Positions 1-11,130 of a stretch of DNA of 64,000 bases are shown one piece after another. How positions within the stretch are numbered: position 1 is the stretch's first letter; the number at the start of each line of letters is the position of its first letter. The notes beneath the pieces are model-generated. The model was not told the origin of the DNA and did not search any database. It saw only the letters and a program-made list of their open reading frames with translations. This DNA comes from Microcebus murinus (lineage: Eukaryota; Chordata; Mammalia; Primates; Cheirogaleidae): contig NC_134111.1 of the NCBI RefSeq assembly GCF_040939455.1, positions 60,034,501 to 60,098,500 of the forward strand. The letters are read 5' to 3'. The translations under genes were made by a program, and so were the position numbers.

Positions 1-2146
1 GATGATTCTTATGAGAATATAGTACCTAGTACAGAGCCTGCTTAATATCCTTACTGATCTTCATGCAATGAACAGGGATGTAGGCAAAATGACTGCTCTA
101 TTTTGTCAATTAAACATAAATGTTAAATTATTTTTGCAAAAATTTTAAGCATGTAACAAGTCAAGTGAAAATGAAAATTAACCATGAATTTGTACCTTCC
201 TGCTCTTAAACTAGTACCCTTGATAAGTTGTAACTCTTATTTATTTTTTTATCACTAAGGAGAGGGATATTAATAAATACAGTTGATTTGGATTAATAAT
301 ATTTAAAAAATAAAAAGATTCTTCTTCTTCTTAGAAATAGCATTCTGAAGATTGGGTATAGGAAGCAGTTTCTCAAGGAGAGGAAAAGGGAAAGATGAAA
401 ATAACAATGGACAAAATTCATAAAACTGATGGACTTGAAAAATAATTATTATGGAAAGGGCTGGAGAAAAAAATTTGAGTTCCCAGAAGTCAGAGTTTTA
501 GGAAAATGTTTTCCTTGAAGCTCTTGGCATTTGTTTTTTTGAACCAATAATTTCATCTGCCAAACCCTCTATCTGTTTTGAAGGCCATTAGGGTCTCAGG
601 AATTTTCTTACAAGTTATTATAATGACTTTTTGGGAGAAGCTTATCTTCTTTTAATTTCTTTCACTTAACTTCCAAAATGTTCAGCACCTTTTAAACTCA
701 TCACATTCTTGTGTTCACTACTTATCACCCAGGCATGATTCAGCTTTGTGGCCTCAGACCCTGTTCACTCTGGGGAGGTCTGACAAAGAGCTTCCAATAG
801 AGACTGACTGCAGAGGGGACAACCCAGGCAGCATGTGCTGCTTACCACACTGGGCTAAGAATGTACGTTTCTCATTACAAATATAGGAGTGACTAGTTTT
901 ATTTGCATAGTAAGCAATAGTTTGTAAAACTCTTATGTGAGGTAGTTGGAATGTCACCTTCATGAAGGCTTTATTTTTCTTTTAGGCTACTCCAATAATT
1001 TATACATACCATTTTCATGTTTATTTCATTTTACTGTATTCTTAAGTATCTTCTCTTTCACTGGGCTGTGCTAAAAGGATACAGAACATCTGTTATTCAT
1101 CTTTTTATCTTCGTATCTAGTTTGGTGCTTGGTATAGTAGGGATCTTATACATTCATTTTTGTTGGCTTTTTTTGAACAAAGAACATAAACATTACAATG
1201 TATATCGGGCCATTTTTCACAGGCCCACTTAAAAAGTAATAAAACCTCACATTTCTGAGTTTTATTGTAGGTAATGATTGCTAATTGGGTATCAAAATTT
1301 AACTCTGTCATGTTTTAAGGACAATTGTTTCATATTTTTAAGTATTGATTTCCTTAATTTGTACTTATAATTCTAAGTTTCTGAACTGGATTTGTCTTTA
1401 CGTTTATTCTCTTTTACTTTTCATTGGGTTTTTCAATTTTGTTAAGAATATAACTGAACTGAGTTAACTCCTGTTTATTTCTAAATATACAGAAATATAT
1501 TATGGGGAGATTCTAGGTTTGTTGTAAATTTTAATTGTTTACACTTAGATTTATATGAAAAACAAACATGCAAACAAATACTACAAGTGGCAGGGATATA
1601 GCATTACTTGGAATTATGGAGAAAGATGAGATATTTTTGTATTTTAAGATTCCCATTGTGTTTGTTAGCTGTATTTAGCAAGGTCAGTAAGGGAAATGAC
1701 AATTGGTAAAAGATCAGTTGAAAAGTTTTGACAGTGCTTAAGTTCGAGGTGTCAAAAAGTTGAATAAATTTATGATAACACCAAAAATTGCCATTGGGTA
1801 TCCAGTTAAATTCACACAGAAATACCAGTTTCAGGAAAAATCAGATCTATTATGTCTTGCACTGACAGGAAAATGGATTGGTAAAACTAATTGACACTTT
1901 GGGCAGAAACGGCACAGTGGAGTCCAGAGTTTCTAATGGCTGAGTTGAGTGCAAACCTTGATTTTTAAGCAGAGGGGCAGTAAAGGGGTGTGTCTCAGAT
2001 ACAAAAAGAATTCGGGCTTTATCACCTGACGGGACTCACCACAGGGAGAGTGTTGGTACCTGTATGTGTGCCAAGTCAACCTAACATCCACATCTCTGGC
2101 TACTGATATATGATGGCAAAGGACAAAAACTGAGCATTATAAATAC
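1..2146. other. Unassigned AT-rich intergenic sequence
   Basis: No transposable element, RNA gene or convincing coding frame is recognised here. Reading frames are short, up to about 72 codons, and resemble no protein I know. The sequence is AT-rich with short homopolymer runs. Old, highly diverged repeats could be present below what reading by eye can detect. Confidence 0.5.
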
Positions 2147-2582
2147 TGTTAAACAAAGTTTATGGGGGCCATTTTTTTGGGACCAGCCTCCTGCCATGGG
2201 CCCCGGCAGACCAGATGAAACCAAAATGGAGTCACTCATGCTAAGTGAAGCAGGTAAATCCCCAAACAAACCAGTTTCTCCTGAAAACAGGAGAGTCACA
2301 GCAACCGATCAGAAAAAGCACAGTCTACTTGAGTCAGCAGAATAAGGAAGTCCCCTCTGCTTTAACCATTGTAAGAAAAGTCATTTGTAGTAATCTGATA
2401 TTAACCAATCCACTTTTTAAAAATCATTCTGTTTCCTTGTTTATATCTTACAAAAGCCACTGTTCTGTCATATCATGTGGAACACCTATTCTGCAGAATG
2501 AAGTATTTCTGGATTCGAGAATTGCTAAATAAAGGGAATTAACTCTTTAAACTAAATTTCTTGTAATTTTGGTCTTTTCACA
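2147..2582 (+). mobile_element. Probable solitary LTR of a class I endogenous retrovirus (MER4-like group)
   Basis: The segment opens with TG, closes with CA, carries a polyadenylation signal AATAAA at 2528-2533 about 50 bp before the end, and has a pyrimidine-rich 3' end typical of U5. Internal wording ('ccaaaatggagtcactcatg', 'ttctggattcgagaattgct') resembles gamma-type LTRs remembered from primate genomes. Candidate 4-bp flanks are atac on the left and atgc on the right, a 3 of 4 match. No gag, pol or env lies beside it, so a solo LTR left by recombination is the simplest reading. The exact family and both edges are uncertain. Confidence 0.5.
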
Positions 2583-3255
2583 ATGCAGACGGTCCTCTTT
2601 TCCCCATCTTCTATGGAGAATATTCCAGACAGGTATAGCACTTGATCTTTACAGGGACACGTGTCCCCATTGGCTGCTGGCATGTGTTATGAGCTAATTT
2701 AGGTTAGCTGAACATACCTGAAAATCTCAATAGCGAAGGCCCTCATTACTGTGTCTGAGACTCTTCAGTTTGTGAGGTGGATACAATAAGCAGGAAGAAT
2801 AAAATATTGCTCAGGTAAGAATTTTATTCAGAAGTCTTTTCAAAGGAAGGAAGCCATAAATTACAATGCAAAAGGACATTGTGCTCACTGTGTGGTGCTC
2901 TGGTTCTGAAGGCAAAGCTTTTCTTTGATATCTGGAAAACAACTAATTGGAAAGATCAAAATGCAAATGCTTATCTTCATAATAAGAAACACAAATCTAT
3001 GCCTGTGTAGGTATTATTTTTCCAAATGTTCAATTAATATCTTATTCTCTGTCACCTCAGTGTCCAAAAACTAAAATGAACCATGGGATCAGGGGAAAGT
3101 GATATTATGTTCTATTCTGGGTAAGTTGGTGGTTTGTCTTTAGGGCTCTCAAACTTTTCCTTCACTACCCTGCTATCTCCCTTTGAGGTACTCCTTCTGG
3201 TTTCTTTTTTTCTCTGGTTCCTGGAATTTCTGGCAATATGATAAGATAAACCATT
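2583..3255. other. Unassigned intergenic sequence
   Basis: No recognisable repeat or gene. Ordinary AT-rich sequence between the probable LTR and the hAT-type element. Confidence 0.45.
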
Positions 3256-3474
3256 GACTATAGCAGGGGTTGGCAAATCAAGTACTTGCAGGTCAAATCT
3301 AGCTCCTGGTCTATTTTTGTACTGTCTGAAAGAAAAGAAAGCTTTTCACACTTTGAAAGGATTGTGAAAAACAAAAAACAAAGGAAGATAGGCAACAGAG
3401 AACATAGGTAGTTCGAATGCCTAAAATATACAGTCTGACCTTTTACAGAAAGTTTGCCAAGCCCTCCACTACAG
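3256..3474. mobile_element. hAT-Charlie type MITE (MER3/MER20-like) with 8-bp TSD
   Basis: A 203-bp core (3264-3466) begins 'caggggttggcaaatc' and ends 'gtttgccaagccctc', which are inverted copies of each other. It is flanked by 8-bp direct repeats, gactatag (3256-3263) and cactacag (3467-3474), matching at 6 of 8 positions as expected for an old hAT insertion. The interior, including 'gcctaaaatata' and 'ttttacagaaagtttgcc', matches remembered Charlie-derived MITEs. It is non-autonomous, with no transposase. The family name is not certain. Confidence 0.75.
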
Positions 3475-3479
3475 AATAA

Positions 3480-3790
3480 AATTCAGTCTAAGCTTGTCAT
3501 TCTTCTTTTATAGCCTCCTCTTCCCACTTCCCATGCACATCTTGACTCCTATAGCTGCATAAAACATCCTTCAGTTCCTGCAGAATTGCATTCCACCCCT
3601 CCTACCTCATACCTCTGGGTGTTTGCACATCCCTCTTTCTGCAACATTCTCTACATTTGTATCCCTGCATTTTTGTAATTTGGACTTGTGCAATTTATCT
3701 CTTTTATTTTCATTTCTGTGAAAATGGCAATGCGTACAGTACTGGTATATAATCAACATCTAATAAATAAATAAATCCTATCAAATAAAT
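3480..3790 (+). repeat. L2-like LINE relic
   Basis: Pyrimidine-rich wording such as 'gtgtttgcacatccctc' and 'ttctgcaacattctc' follows the L2 pattern remembered as 'gccttttgcacatgctgttccctctgcctggaatg'. The segment closes in A-rich 'taataaataaataaat'. It is strongly diverged and the edges are approximate. Confidence 0.4.
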
Positions 3791-5996
3791 AATATCTAGC
3801 CAGAGAGAAAATTATAGATACTAGAAGGAAAGCCAGTGAAAAATCTATGGTTCCTCCTGTTATTGGTCATACTGCAGTTGTTGCCAGTTCTCTTTTCATC
3901 CTGCGTACGTCATTTACTGCCAGCATAAATAATGCAGAGTTCATTTTTGATCTTTCTCTTCTCATTTGTGTTTTATTGATATATATTTTTTTCAAGACAC
4001 AGAAAAAAAGTAAAGCCCAGGATCTTGAAGATTAGTGGCCCAGTCCTCTAAGCAATGGTAAGGAAGGAAGATGACATTTCAGGAGAGAAAAAATAACTTG
4101 TAACAGCAAGTGATTTTGCAAGAAAGACATATGTATTAGATAGTGTATTTGTTAAGGAAAAGAATTAAGATTGTTTGTGACAATTAGCCAGTTTAAAGCC
4201 TTGGATATTACTAGAGGTGCATTGAGCCTATTGTGGCCACTTTTGCAGTATACACAAGGATAAAGGGAATTTTGTGTATTTAGATGCAAATATGAATAAT
4301 AAAAAGTTTTTTTCAAAATCAAAGAGAAGAAAGTGAAAATAAATTTGTTTGGCAGCCTACCAGCTATGGGAATTAGAGGTTGGAATGAAACTAAGATAAT
4401 TGCTGTATGTGTTTGGTTACAATAAAGATGCAGTAAGTTAGCACTAATCCTGAAAAAATGATATATTATTCTATTGTGAAATCAGAAGAGAGATGCTAAA
4501 TGTTGACAGGAGGAGCAAAAGAGAGTAGGGAATGAAGTAAACCTAGTACTATAAGGCAAAAAACACAAAAATCGTTAACTGAAGGCTTAGAAATTATAAA
4601 ATAAAAAAGCAAGTAAGTTATTCTTTCCCATCTTAAATCTCATGTTTGGGACATTATTGTAATTTTAAGCTATTCAAACTCAGTTCTTGCTCAGTGCCTA
4701 CTTTCTCCCGACCTTTAAGGAATCTGTGATTAAAACTCTGCCTCCATATTTTCCCATTTTAGAGCTACCCAGCAGAGTTGTTCTTTAGTCAACATAATGA
4801 TTTCATTTCCTATTGTGACTTGCCAGAATTTCTTCTGTGATCCCTTTTATTCTAGAAAAACCTGTTTCAACCTTTGGCATCAAACTCATTCCTTCTGTGG
4901 GCTAGTAAAAGCAGCAAAGTGTCAGATTCCATTCACCTTAATCTCATTGAAAATCCAGCTATCTCATTTACCTATTTATCATCCTCGAAGCAGGAAGTAA
5001 TCAGCATTTTTATTTTTATTAAAATAGATATGTCACTGTCCTTTTGGGATGTGAGGTCAACAAGTTGTTATGTGGCTGGCATTATGCTAACATTGTATAT
5101 TTTATTTTATTTACCTGACTTGAGAAACTTCTGTTCTCATTTAAAGAATGAAGGGTTTGTGAAACCCATTTTGCTTAATATTTTAATTCATACATTCACC
5201 AAATTAATATTACCCAATTCAAAAGGAAAACATATCTAGTTTTTCATTTAAGTCCAGTGGACCTTTACTGGGTATTAATCTTACTTATTTTCGCTCTATG
5301 TAATTTTATGTGTTTTATTCTAAAACTTTGGACATTACATTTAAATGTGATTCTAAAGTTCCTGGTGGAATTTAGGGAAGAAGGTTTCAAATATTATCAA
5401 TCAAATCTGTCTATGTACCTTTTGACAACGGTTACTGTTCACAATTTCAATTATACTTGGTGAACCAGGAAGTGCTGCTCTTTGTTTCACACTTAACCTT
5501 TCTAGGGTGTATAGATAAAGCAGTCCGCAAGCTCAGCAGCATAGCCATTGGCCGTGGTCTGTAGCAGATCAGTGCTACTTCCCTCCCTAGCCATTCTCTT
5601 TCGGCCAGCCGGCCAAGGGAGGTCACCCTGATGCAGGTGCAACAGTCTTTGCATGATACTGACATGAATAGATGAGTTTGGAGCCGCAGGTTCTCATCCA
5701 GTAATTTGCATTGGGAAACATGGGTGATCCCAAAAAGTGGAAATGGAGGATAAGATGAGAAGGATGGAAGGATGCAACCCAGAATATGCTGGGATTGGAG
5801 TCATGAGGATGTATGGAAAACAAATGATAATCTAGCACATTTTCCTAGAGATGCAAAGAGAGACCACATGACCTCTGGGCATGGCTAAGAGGGCAGTTTC
5901 CTGAGCTGGCTCCACCTTTGAGTAAGGCTCAGTTCCACTTTCAGTTTCTATAGCTTTACAACAACCCCCTCATCCCTGATATTTTTTTCCCTCAGG
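3791..5996. other. Unassigned intergenic sequence
   Basis: Nothing recognisable. Frames of up to 121 codons occur on both strands but are hydrophobic, low-complexity translations of AT-rich DNA without a known domain. The portion from 5480 to 5900 is more mixed in composition than its surroundings and may be an old unnamed repeat. Confidence 0.4.
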
Positions 5997-6400
5997 TAAC
6001 CTGAGTCCCTTATGGTCAAAAGAATTGACCAGAAACAAATGAAATCTTGTCATTCGGCCCTTCCTCCCTGAGCAGGATATCACCGTGCTCCATCCTGCGG
6101 TGCTGCTCCGGGCTGTGGACTGTGCGTGCTGTCAGGGTGTGCTGTGAACCAGGATCTGACAGGCGGCCATTATCCATTCAGGGACTGTCACACTCTTTCT
6201 GCTTTCCCCTGGACAGCCGGTCCCCAAGGAATTGTGGCACTGTCGAAATTTAAACATTGCCCAGCTCTCTTTAAATGTGCTTATGTGAGAAACATGCAGT
6301 CTCTTTGCAGTTTAATAGGTGCTCTAGCTATTTTGGGAATTGAATTGCAGTGTACTGCATGCTTGGTTTTCCCTCTGTAAGGAAAACACCAACAGTTGAA
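5997..6400. other. GC-richer block of unknown nature
   Basis: A block with clearly more G+C and several CpGs than its surroundings, for example around 6060-6250. Overlapping plus-strand frames of 68 and 84 codons run through it, but neither resembles a family I recognise. It could be a diverged retrocopy, the GC-rich part of an old LTR, or a fragment of regulatory or exonic sequence. I see no splice or promoter arrangement that settles the matter. Confidence 0.35.
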
Positions 6401-6711
6401 CTTGCTTTTGAGTAGTTGAAGGGCAAAGGCCCTACTCTGTGCCCATTCTGATCTCTAGTATCCAGGGAAGGTACAAGCCCATATAGCTCAAGACATTTGG
6501 AATTGTTTTGGGGAAGGAGTTGTCTTCTACTGAGGTGTCTAGGATGTGGATGTGCTAGCTCCTCCTTCCTCTCCTGACATTCCCTCTCCTTTTTAAATCA
6601 GGGCTGGTATGCCTTAGACCTTGAATGGTAAATATTTATAACATACCAGTGTTTCTGGGCACATGGATGATGGTACCAAGCATGCAAAATAAATCAGGCA
6701 GCAATTATATA
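6401..6711. other. Unassigned intergenic sequence
   Basis: No recognisable feature in this stretch, which leads into the Tigger-type element. Confidence 0.4.
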
Positions 6712-7029
6712 TAGTTGGCCCTCTGGGGTTCCACATCCACAGATTCAACCAGCTCAGATTGGAAATATTCCAAAAAGTAAACCCAATAAAAAATAATGAT
6801 ACAACAAAAAATAATACAAATAAAAATACAGCATAGCAACTACTTACATAGCATTTACATTGCATTTGTTATCATAAGTAATGCAGAGATGATTTAAAGT
6901 ATATGGGAATATGTGCCATAGGGTATATGCAAATACTACACCATTTTGTATCAGGGATGTGGGTTATGGATTTTGGTATCTGAGAAAGAGTCCTGGAACC
7001 AATCCTCTGGGGATATCAAGGGGTGACTG
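6712..7029. mobile_element. Tigger-type (Tc1/mariner superfamily) MITE
   Basis: The left end 'tagttggccctctgggg' and the right end read on the opposite strand, 'cagtcaccccttga', are degenerate inverted repeats. TA dinucleotides sit at 6710-6711 and 7030-7031, as expected for this superfamily. The interior holds family-typical words: 'ccacatccacagattcaacc', 'catagcatttacattgca' and 'tcctggaaccaatcc'. It is about 318 bp and has no transposase frame. A 122-codon frame that starts inside and runs into the next repeat is fortuitous. Confidence 0.8.
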
Positions 7030-7164
7030 TATGAGCATTTTTATTAAATTTACAAACTTCATTCGATCCTGGGAGCTACATTTTTCTTACTTAGGAGGAT
7101 CCCATTTTCAAGGTGCATTTATTTCATTGAGTGAGGCAGCTGGTAAATATGTAAATATGAATAT

Positions 7165-7365
7165 AAATAACAGCTTTAATTATACTTTATCTCATTTAAT
7201 CCTTATAAGAATACTACCAGGTAGATATTCCTCCTGTATTTTATGGATGAAAAATTTGAGGCTTGGAGTCATTAATTGACATTGCCCAAGGTCTGCAAAG
7301 AGACAGATTGGAACCCACATCTGATTTATTCCAAAGCCTGATATCATTCCACTATGCCATAAAGA
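7165..7365 (-). repeat. MIR SINE relic
   Basis: Core wording 'tctcatttaatccttataag' followed by 'tgaaaaatttgaggc' and 'ttgcccaaggtctgcaaag' is the MIR tRNA-derived SINE read in reverse complement. Diverged; edges approximate. Confidence 0.75.
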
Positions 7366-9113
7366 TCCTGGAATACAAATGAATTAACCTAGTATTAAAG
7401 TGCCTTTAAAACTTCCATTTAATTTCTTTCTCTTTTTTTTTTGTAAAATTGATAAAAATCTTAAAAACTCATCTTTGCCAACAGCATTTCATTTCTTAAA
7501 AAAAATAACTTCTAAACTTGGAGACATTGGGCAGCAGGCTTCTAAGGGCATAACTCATTGTTCCTAATCAGGTGGTAGAAAGGATTTTTCTGTTGCCTTG
7601 GCTCAAAGTAATTGCATATCTATCTATTTATCTGAGCAATTAATCAGAGACCCAAGTAATCAAAGCAGCAGCCAGAATTCCCAAGTTGGACTTCCCTGTT
7701 ATATTCACCAATTCTCAGCACTTTAAACGATTTCTTGCCCAAGTCTAAAACCACATGAATCACATGACCAAGTATCAGAGATACTAAGGATGATTTACTC
7801 ATCCCAGAGAATGCATTGCAAATGACTTCACAGAAAATACAAAGAAAAATGATTACAGTAAGGATATTTCTTTAACTGAAATGCATTCAATAGTTTATAT
7901 CCCTAAAATAACACTGTTGGGTCCCACATTTATAGTTTAAAAATTATGGATTTTTAGAACCAATGGGTATAATATTCAATTAACTAAAGAAAAAAAAAGC
8001 TCTGTGAAAACATCTTTGTTTAAAAATGTGCACTTTCCCATGGCTCAGAATCAGCAAACGACCATTTCCCTTCACTGTCTAACGATTGGGAGGAAAAAAA
8101 TGACAGACCCATGGCTTCTAGGAACTGAGATTCAAAAGGCAGGACTGCCTTTGACCAGAATGTTGAACAGCAGGTTAATTTGAATAGGAAACTGTTTGAG
8201 GGGATTCAAAATGAATTATAACATTAACCAGTAATTAGCAGTTCAATTATTATTTAGTTGCTTAAAGCATTCATCAGGACCAAATTGACTGAACTTCAAG
8301 GAACTTGAATTAGGACACTGGGTACAAAGCTCTAAAGGCTACACTAAGGTGTCCCCTCATAGATATGTTGTGTTAGGCCTACACAACGTTTTACAATTAA
8401 AACTCAGTCGGATAATTTAATATAAATATCAAGATTTTGGCTTTTTAAAAAAAAAGAAAAAAATCGAAAGACGTGGCAACATAGGGCATGTGTCCCTTTC
8501 AGATGAGGTGAGTGCTTTTTAGTTCTCCACATTTTCTTCCACTCAAACAATGTGTATGCATAGTTTTCTCCACAGCTGACTAGCCATGTTGGCATTTGTT
8601 TCAACCCATACTTAAGGCTTGCTTGCTGCTGGTTTCTAGAACACATATTTACACATGACTTCTGTCTTTTGAGACATTTTCTCGATGTTCAGGAGATGAT
8701 GATGATGATTATCATTATTATTGTAAAAGACTCTATTATTACTATCTTGGAGACTTTTGGAGATCATACAGACCTCAAAAGAACAGAGCCATTGACATAA
8801 AAAAATTAAAATATAAAATAGTGATGTTAAAATTATGAAATTTGGTAGCATTATCTGTTGTGAGAGATTTATATGTTGGGTAAGGTTTGGAACATAACAG
8901 GAGAATTCAAAACAACCTGTTGTACAAAGCACTTAGCTGCTGTGAGGTTGGCAGTGCAAGAGAAAATTCTATGCTATAGCTTTGTCTTCCTCATTCTCCC
9001 ACTCCCCTTCCAAAAAAAGTTAAATAAGGCCAAAACAATGCACAGTAATGGGATGCTGAAATAAAAGTGCATAGCACTATGTTTAGCATGTTAGAACTGA
9101 ATAGAGATTAGGG
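7366..9113. other. Unassigned AT-rich intergenic sequence
   Basis: No gene or named repeat seen. A short trinucleotide run (atg)n lies near 8696-8710 and gives a histidine-rich fortuitous frame on the minus strand. The section around 7560-7720 lacks simple repeats and looks like ordinary unique sequence. Confidence 0.45.
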
Positions 9114-9186
9114 TAGGGTTTTCAGTTTTAGCAAATAAAAATATAGGATGCCTAGTTAAATTTGAATTTCAGATAAATAACAAATA

Positions 9187-9920
9187 CAGGTTGAGCATCC
9201 CTAATCCAAAAACATGAAATCCAAATATTCCAAAATCTGGAACTTTTTGAACATCAACCTAACACCTTAAGTAGAAAATTTAATACCTTGGCCTCAAGTG
9301 ATAGGATGCAGTCAAAATGCAAACATTTGTTTTATGCACAAAATTATTGCTATTTTTAAATATTTTTTTTAATTTCAGCATAGTATGGTGGTACAAATGT
9401 TTAGGTTACGTATATTGCCTTTGCCCACCTGAGTTAGAGCTTCAAGCATGTCCATCCCCGAGATGGTGCACACCGCACCCATTAGGTGTGAATATACCCA
9501 TCCCCTCCACCCCCTCTCATCTGCCTGACACCCGATGGATGTTATTGCTATATGTGTACTTAAGTGTTGATCAGTTAATATCAATTTGATGGTGAACACA
9601 TGTGGTCCTTGTTTTTCCATTCTTGTGATACTTCACTTGGTAGAATGGGTTCCAGCTCTATCCAGGATAATACAAGAGATGCTATATCACCATTGTTTTT
9701 AGAACTCCATAGTATAGATATACCACATTTTATTAATCCACTCATGTATTGATGGGCACTTGGATTGTTTCCATATCTTTGCAATTGTGAATTGTGTTTT
9801 ATGCACAGTTATTAAAAATATTGCATAAAATTACCTTCAGGCTATGTGTATACAGTGTATATGAAGCATGAGTGAATTTCATATTAGACGTGTGTCCCAT
9901 CCCCAAGGTCTCTCAACCTG
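9187..9920. mobile_element. Tigger-type MITE inserted in the palindromic MITE
   Basis: It begins 'caggttgagcatccctaatc' and ends 'ctctcaacctg', giving a perfect 9-base terminal inverted repeat caggttgag. TA lies on both sides (9185-9186 and 9921-9922). The interior includes 'ataaaattaccttcaggcta' and 'gtcccatccccaagg', typical of this group. The element is split by an L1 3' end at about 9341-9807. A segment near the right end appears deleted relative to the remembered consensus. Confidence 0.8.
9328..9807 (-). mobile_element. 5'-truncated lemur-lineage L1 3' end with TSD
   Basis: Minus-strand L1 3' UTR of roughly 440 bp. It starts after a T-rich run near 9361 and includes 'aggttacgtatattgc', 'atatacccatcccctccacc' and 'cacattttattaatccactc', shared with the L1 pieces at 36.6, 39.3 and 58.5 kb. 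A 13-base direct repeat, tgttttatgcaca, at 9328-9340 and 9795-9807 marks the target-site duplication. It lies inside the Tigger-type element and is therefore the youngest of the three nested layers. Confidence 0.85.
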
Positions 9921-10238
9921 TACTTTTATTGTATAAGTATGTTCCATGCAATATTTAGGGCATACTTATACTAAACTCTAAAATTCAAATTTAACTGGGT
10001 CTCTTACATTTTATCTGGCAACCCTGGAACGGGGGAAAGATACTGCATCCAAGGTGTGATTATCACTGTATCAAGGCTTAGCCTGGTCCCAACCTGAGAA
10101 CCTGAATATCAGACAGGCCTGGTTGAGAAGGCATTTTTTGATACTCCAAGTATCAGGCAATCTGACATGGTTCAGGCTGGTAGGCAGTAAGTTGGAAGTT
10201 TTTAGGTTTCAAAGACATGTGTTTTAAAGTCCTGCCTG

Positions 10239-10240
<2 letters not shown>

Positions 10241-10271
<31 letters not shown>

Positions 10272-10276
10272 TAATA
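10241..10276 (+). repeat. (AAT)n microsatellite
   Basis: About eleven near-perfect AAT units with one ATG interruption near the right end. Confidence 0.95.
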
Positions 10277-10299
10277 TTATTTAACACATGAACTTTGTA

Positions 10300-10556
10300 C
10301 ATTGGTCCCCAACCTTTTTGGCACCAGGGACTGGTTTCATGGAAGATAATTTTTCCATGGCTGGAAGGTAGGGGTGGGAGGTGAAGCTCACCCTCCCCGC
10401 GCAGCTCTCACCTCCTGTGGTTTGCCGCCCCCTTTCTAAGTTTCATGGAAGACAATTTTTCCTTGGGGGCGGGGACATGGGGGCACAGCTTTGTGGCCCA
10501 GTCCTTAACAGGCCGCAGACCACTACGGGCCCTGGACCCAGTGCTGGGGATCGCAG
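10300..10556. mobile_element. MER1-like hAT-Charlie MITE
   Basis: Ends 'cattggtccccaacctttt' and 'gtgctggggatcgcag' are degenerate inverted repeats. The interior holds 'ggcaccagggactgg', 'atggaagacaatttttcc' and 'cttaacaggccgcagacc', which I recall from MER1. The flanks ctttgtac and ctttagtac are near-identical and probably the 8-bp TSD. The right copy was later invaded by the mariner-like MITE. The GC-rich interior makes it stand out from the neighbourhood. Confidence 0.75.
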
Positions 10557-10564
10557 CTTTAGTA

Positions 10565-10954
10565 CCATGTTTCCCCGAAAATAAGACAGGGTCTTATATT
10601 TATTTTTCCTCAAGAAGACACCCTAGGGCTTATTTTCAGGGGATGTGTTATTTTCCCCTCAAAGACTCAGCTTGCAGCACGCACGGGATGGCCAGGACCT
10701 GACAGGGGGAGCCAACCTTGTTGGTGGGGCTGCCCCCACCTTTCTGGTCACCTCTGGGATAGTAGCTGTCACCATGGGACAGATGAGAATCTTCTTTACC
10801 GCTCTGCCATGAAATTCATGGGTTGTGCAGATACTCTGCGTAGCCACACCCATCACTAGGCCTTATTTTCGGGGTAGGGTTTATATTGCGTAAATGCTTA
10901 GAAATCCTGCTAGGGCTTATTTTATGGGTAGGTCTTATTTTTGGGGAAACACAG
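10565..10954. mobile_element. TA-flanked mariner-like MITE with TTCCCC..AATAAG terminal repeats
   Basis: A 390-bp element with inverted termini: left 'ccatgtttccccgaaaataa', and right, read on the opposite strand, 'ctgtgtttccccaaaaataa'. TA lies immediately outside both ends (10563-10564 and 10955-10956). The motif 'ggcttatttt', or close variants, recurs inside both ends, giving subterminal repeats. The GC-richer centre has short frames on both strands but no recognisable transposase. Termini of this kind occur in several animal genomes as I remember them, but I cannot name the family. Confidence 0.75.
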
Positions 10955-10956
10955 TA

Positions 10957-11130
10957 CATACCACGTACTATTCTGGGTGCGTCACATACATTAACTTGTT
11001 TAATCTTCACAACAGCCCTGTGAGAGATATACTATTATTATCACCTATAGGCAGGGAGACTTGAGTACTAAAAAGTAAATTAACTTGCCCAAGTGATTGT
11101 TTAAATGGCAGAACCTGGGTTTGTATTTCA
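10957..11130 (-). repeat. MIR SINE relic
   Basis: 'cacatacattaacttgttta', 'cttcacaacagccctgtga', 'attaacttgcccaag' and 'ggcagaacctgggtttg' are MIR in reverse complement. The MER1-like and mariner-like elements lie at its upstream edge and may have inserted into it. Confidence 0.8.

Larger units (their letters stand above)
9114..10026. mobile_element. Palindromic MITE, host of two later insertions
   Basis: The left arm (about 9114-9186, containing 'agttaaatttgaatttcag') and the right arm (about 9940-10026, containing 'aattcaaatttaactggg') are reverse complements over roughly 70 bp. The hinge 'agtatgttccatgcaatatt' lies near 9937. This matches a mammalian palindromic DNA element I remember without a reliable name. 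The middle is interrupted at a TA by the Tigger-type element at 9187-9920. Outer edges are inferred from the arm ends 'agggttt' and 'aaccctg'. Confidence 0.7.

Noticed and set aside
4874..5239. 121-codon plus-strand frame
   Set aside because: Hydrophobic, Ser/Leu/Ile-rich translation without a recognisable domain; overlaps another unrelated frame.
6911..7279. 122-codon plus-strand frame
   Set aside because: It crosses the end of the Tigger-type MITE and enters the MIR, so it is a composite of repeats.
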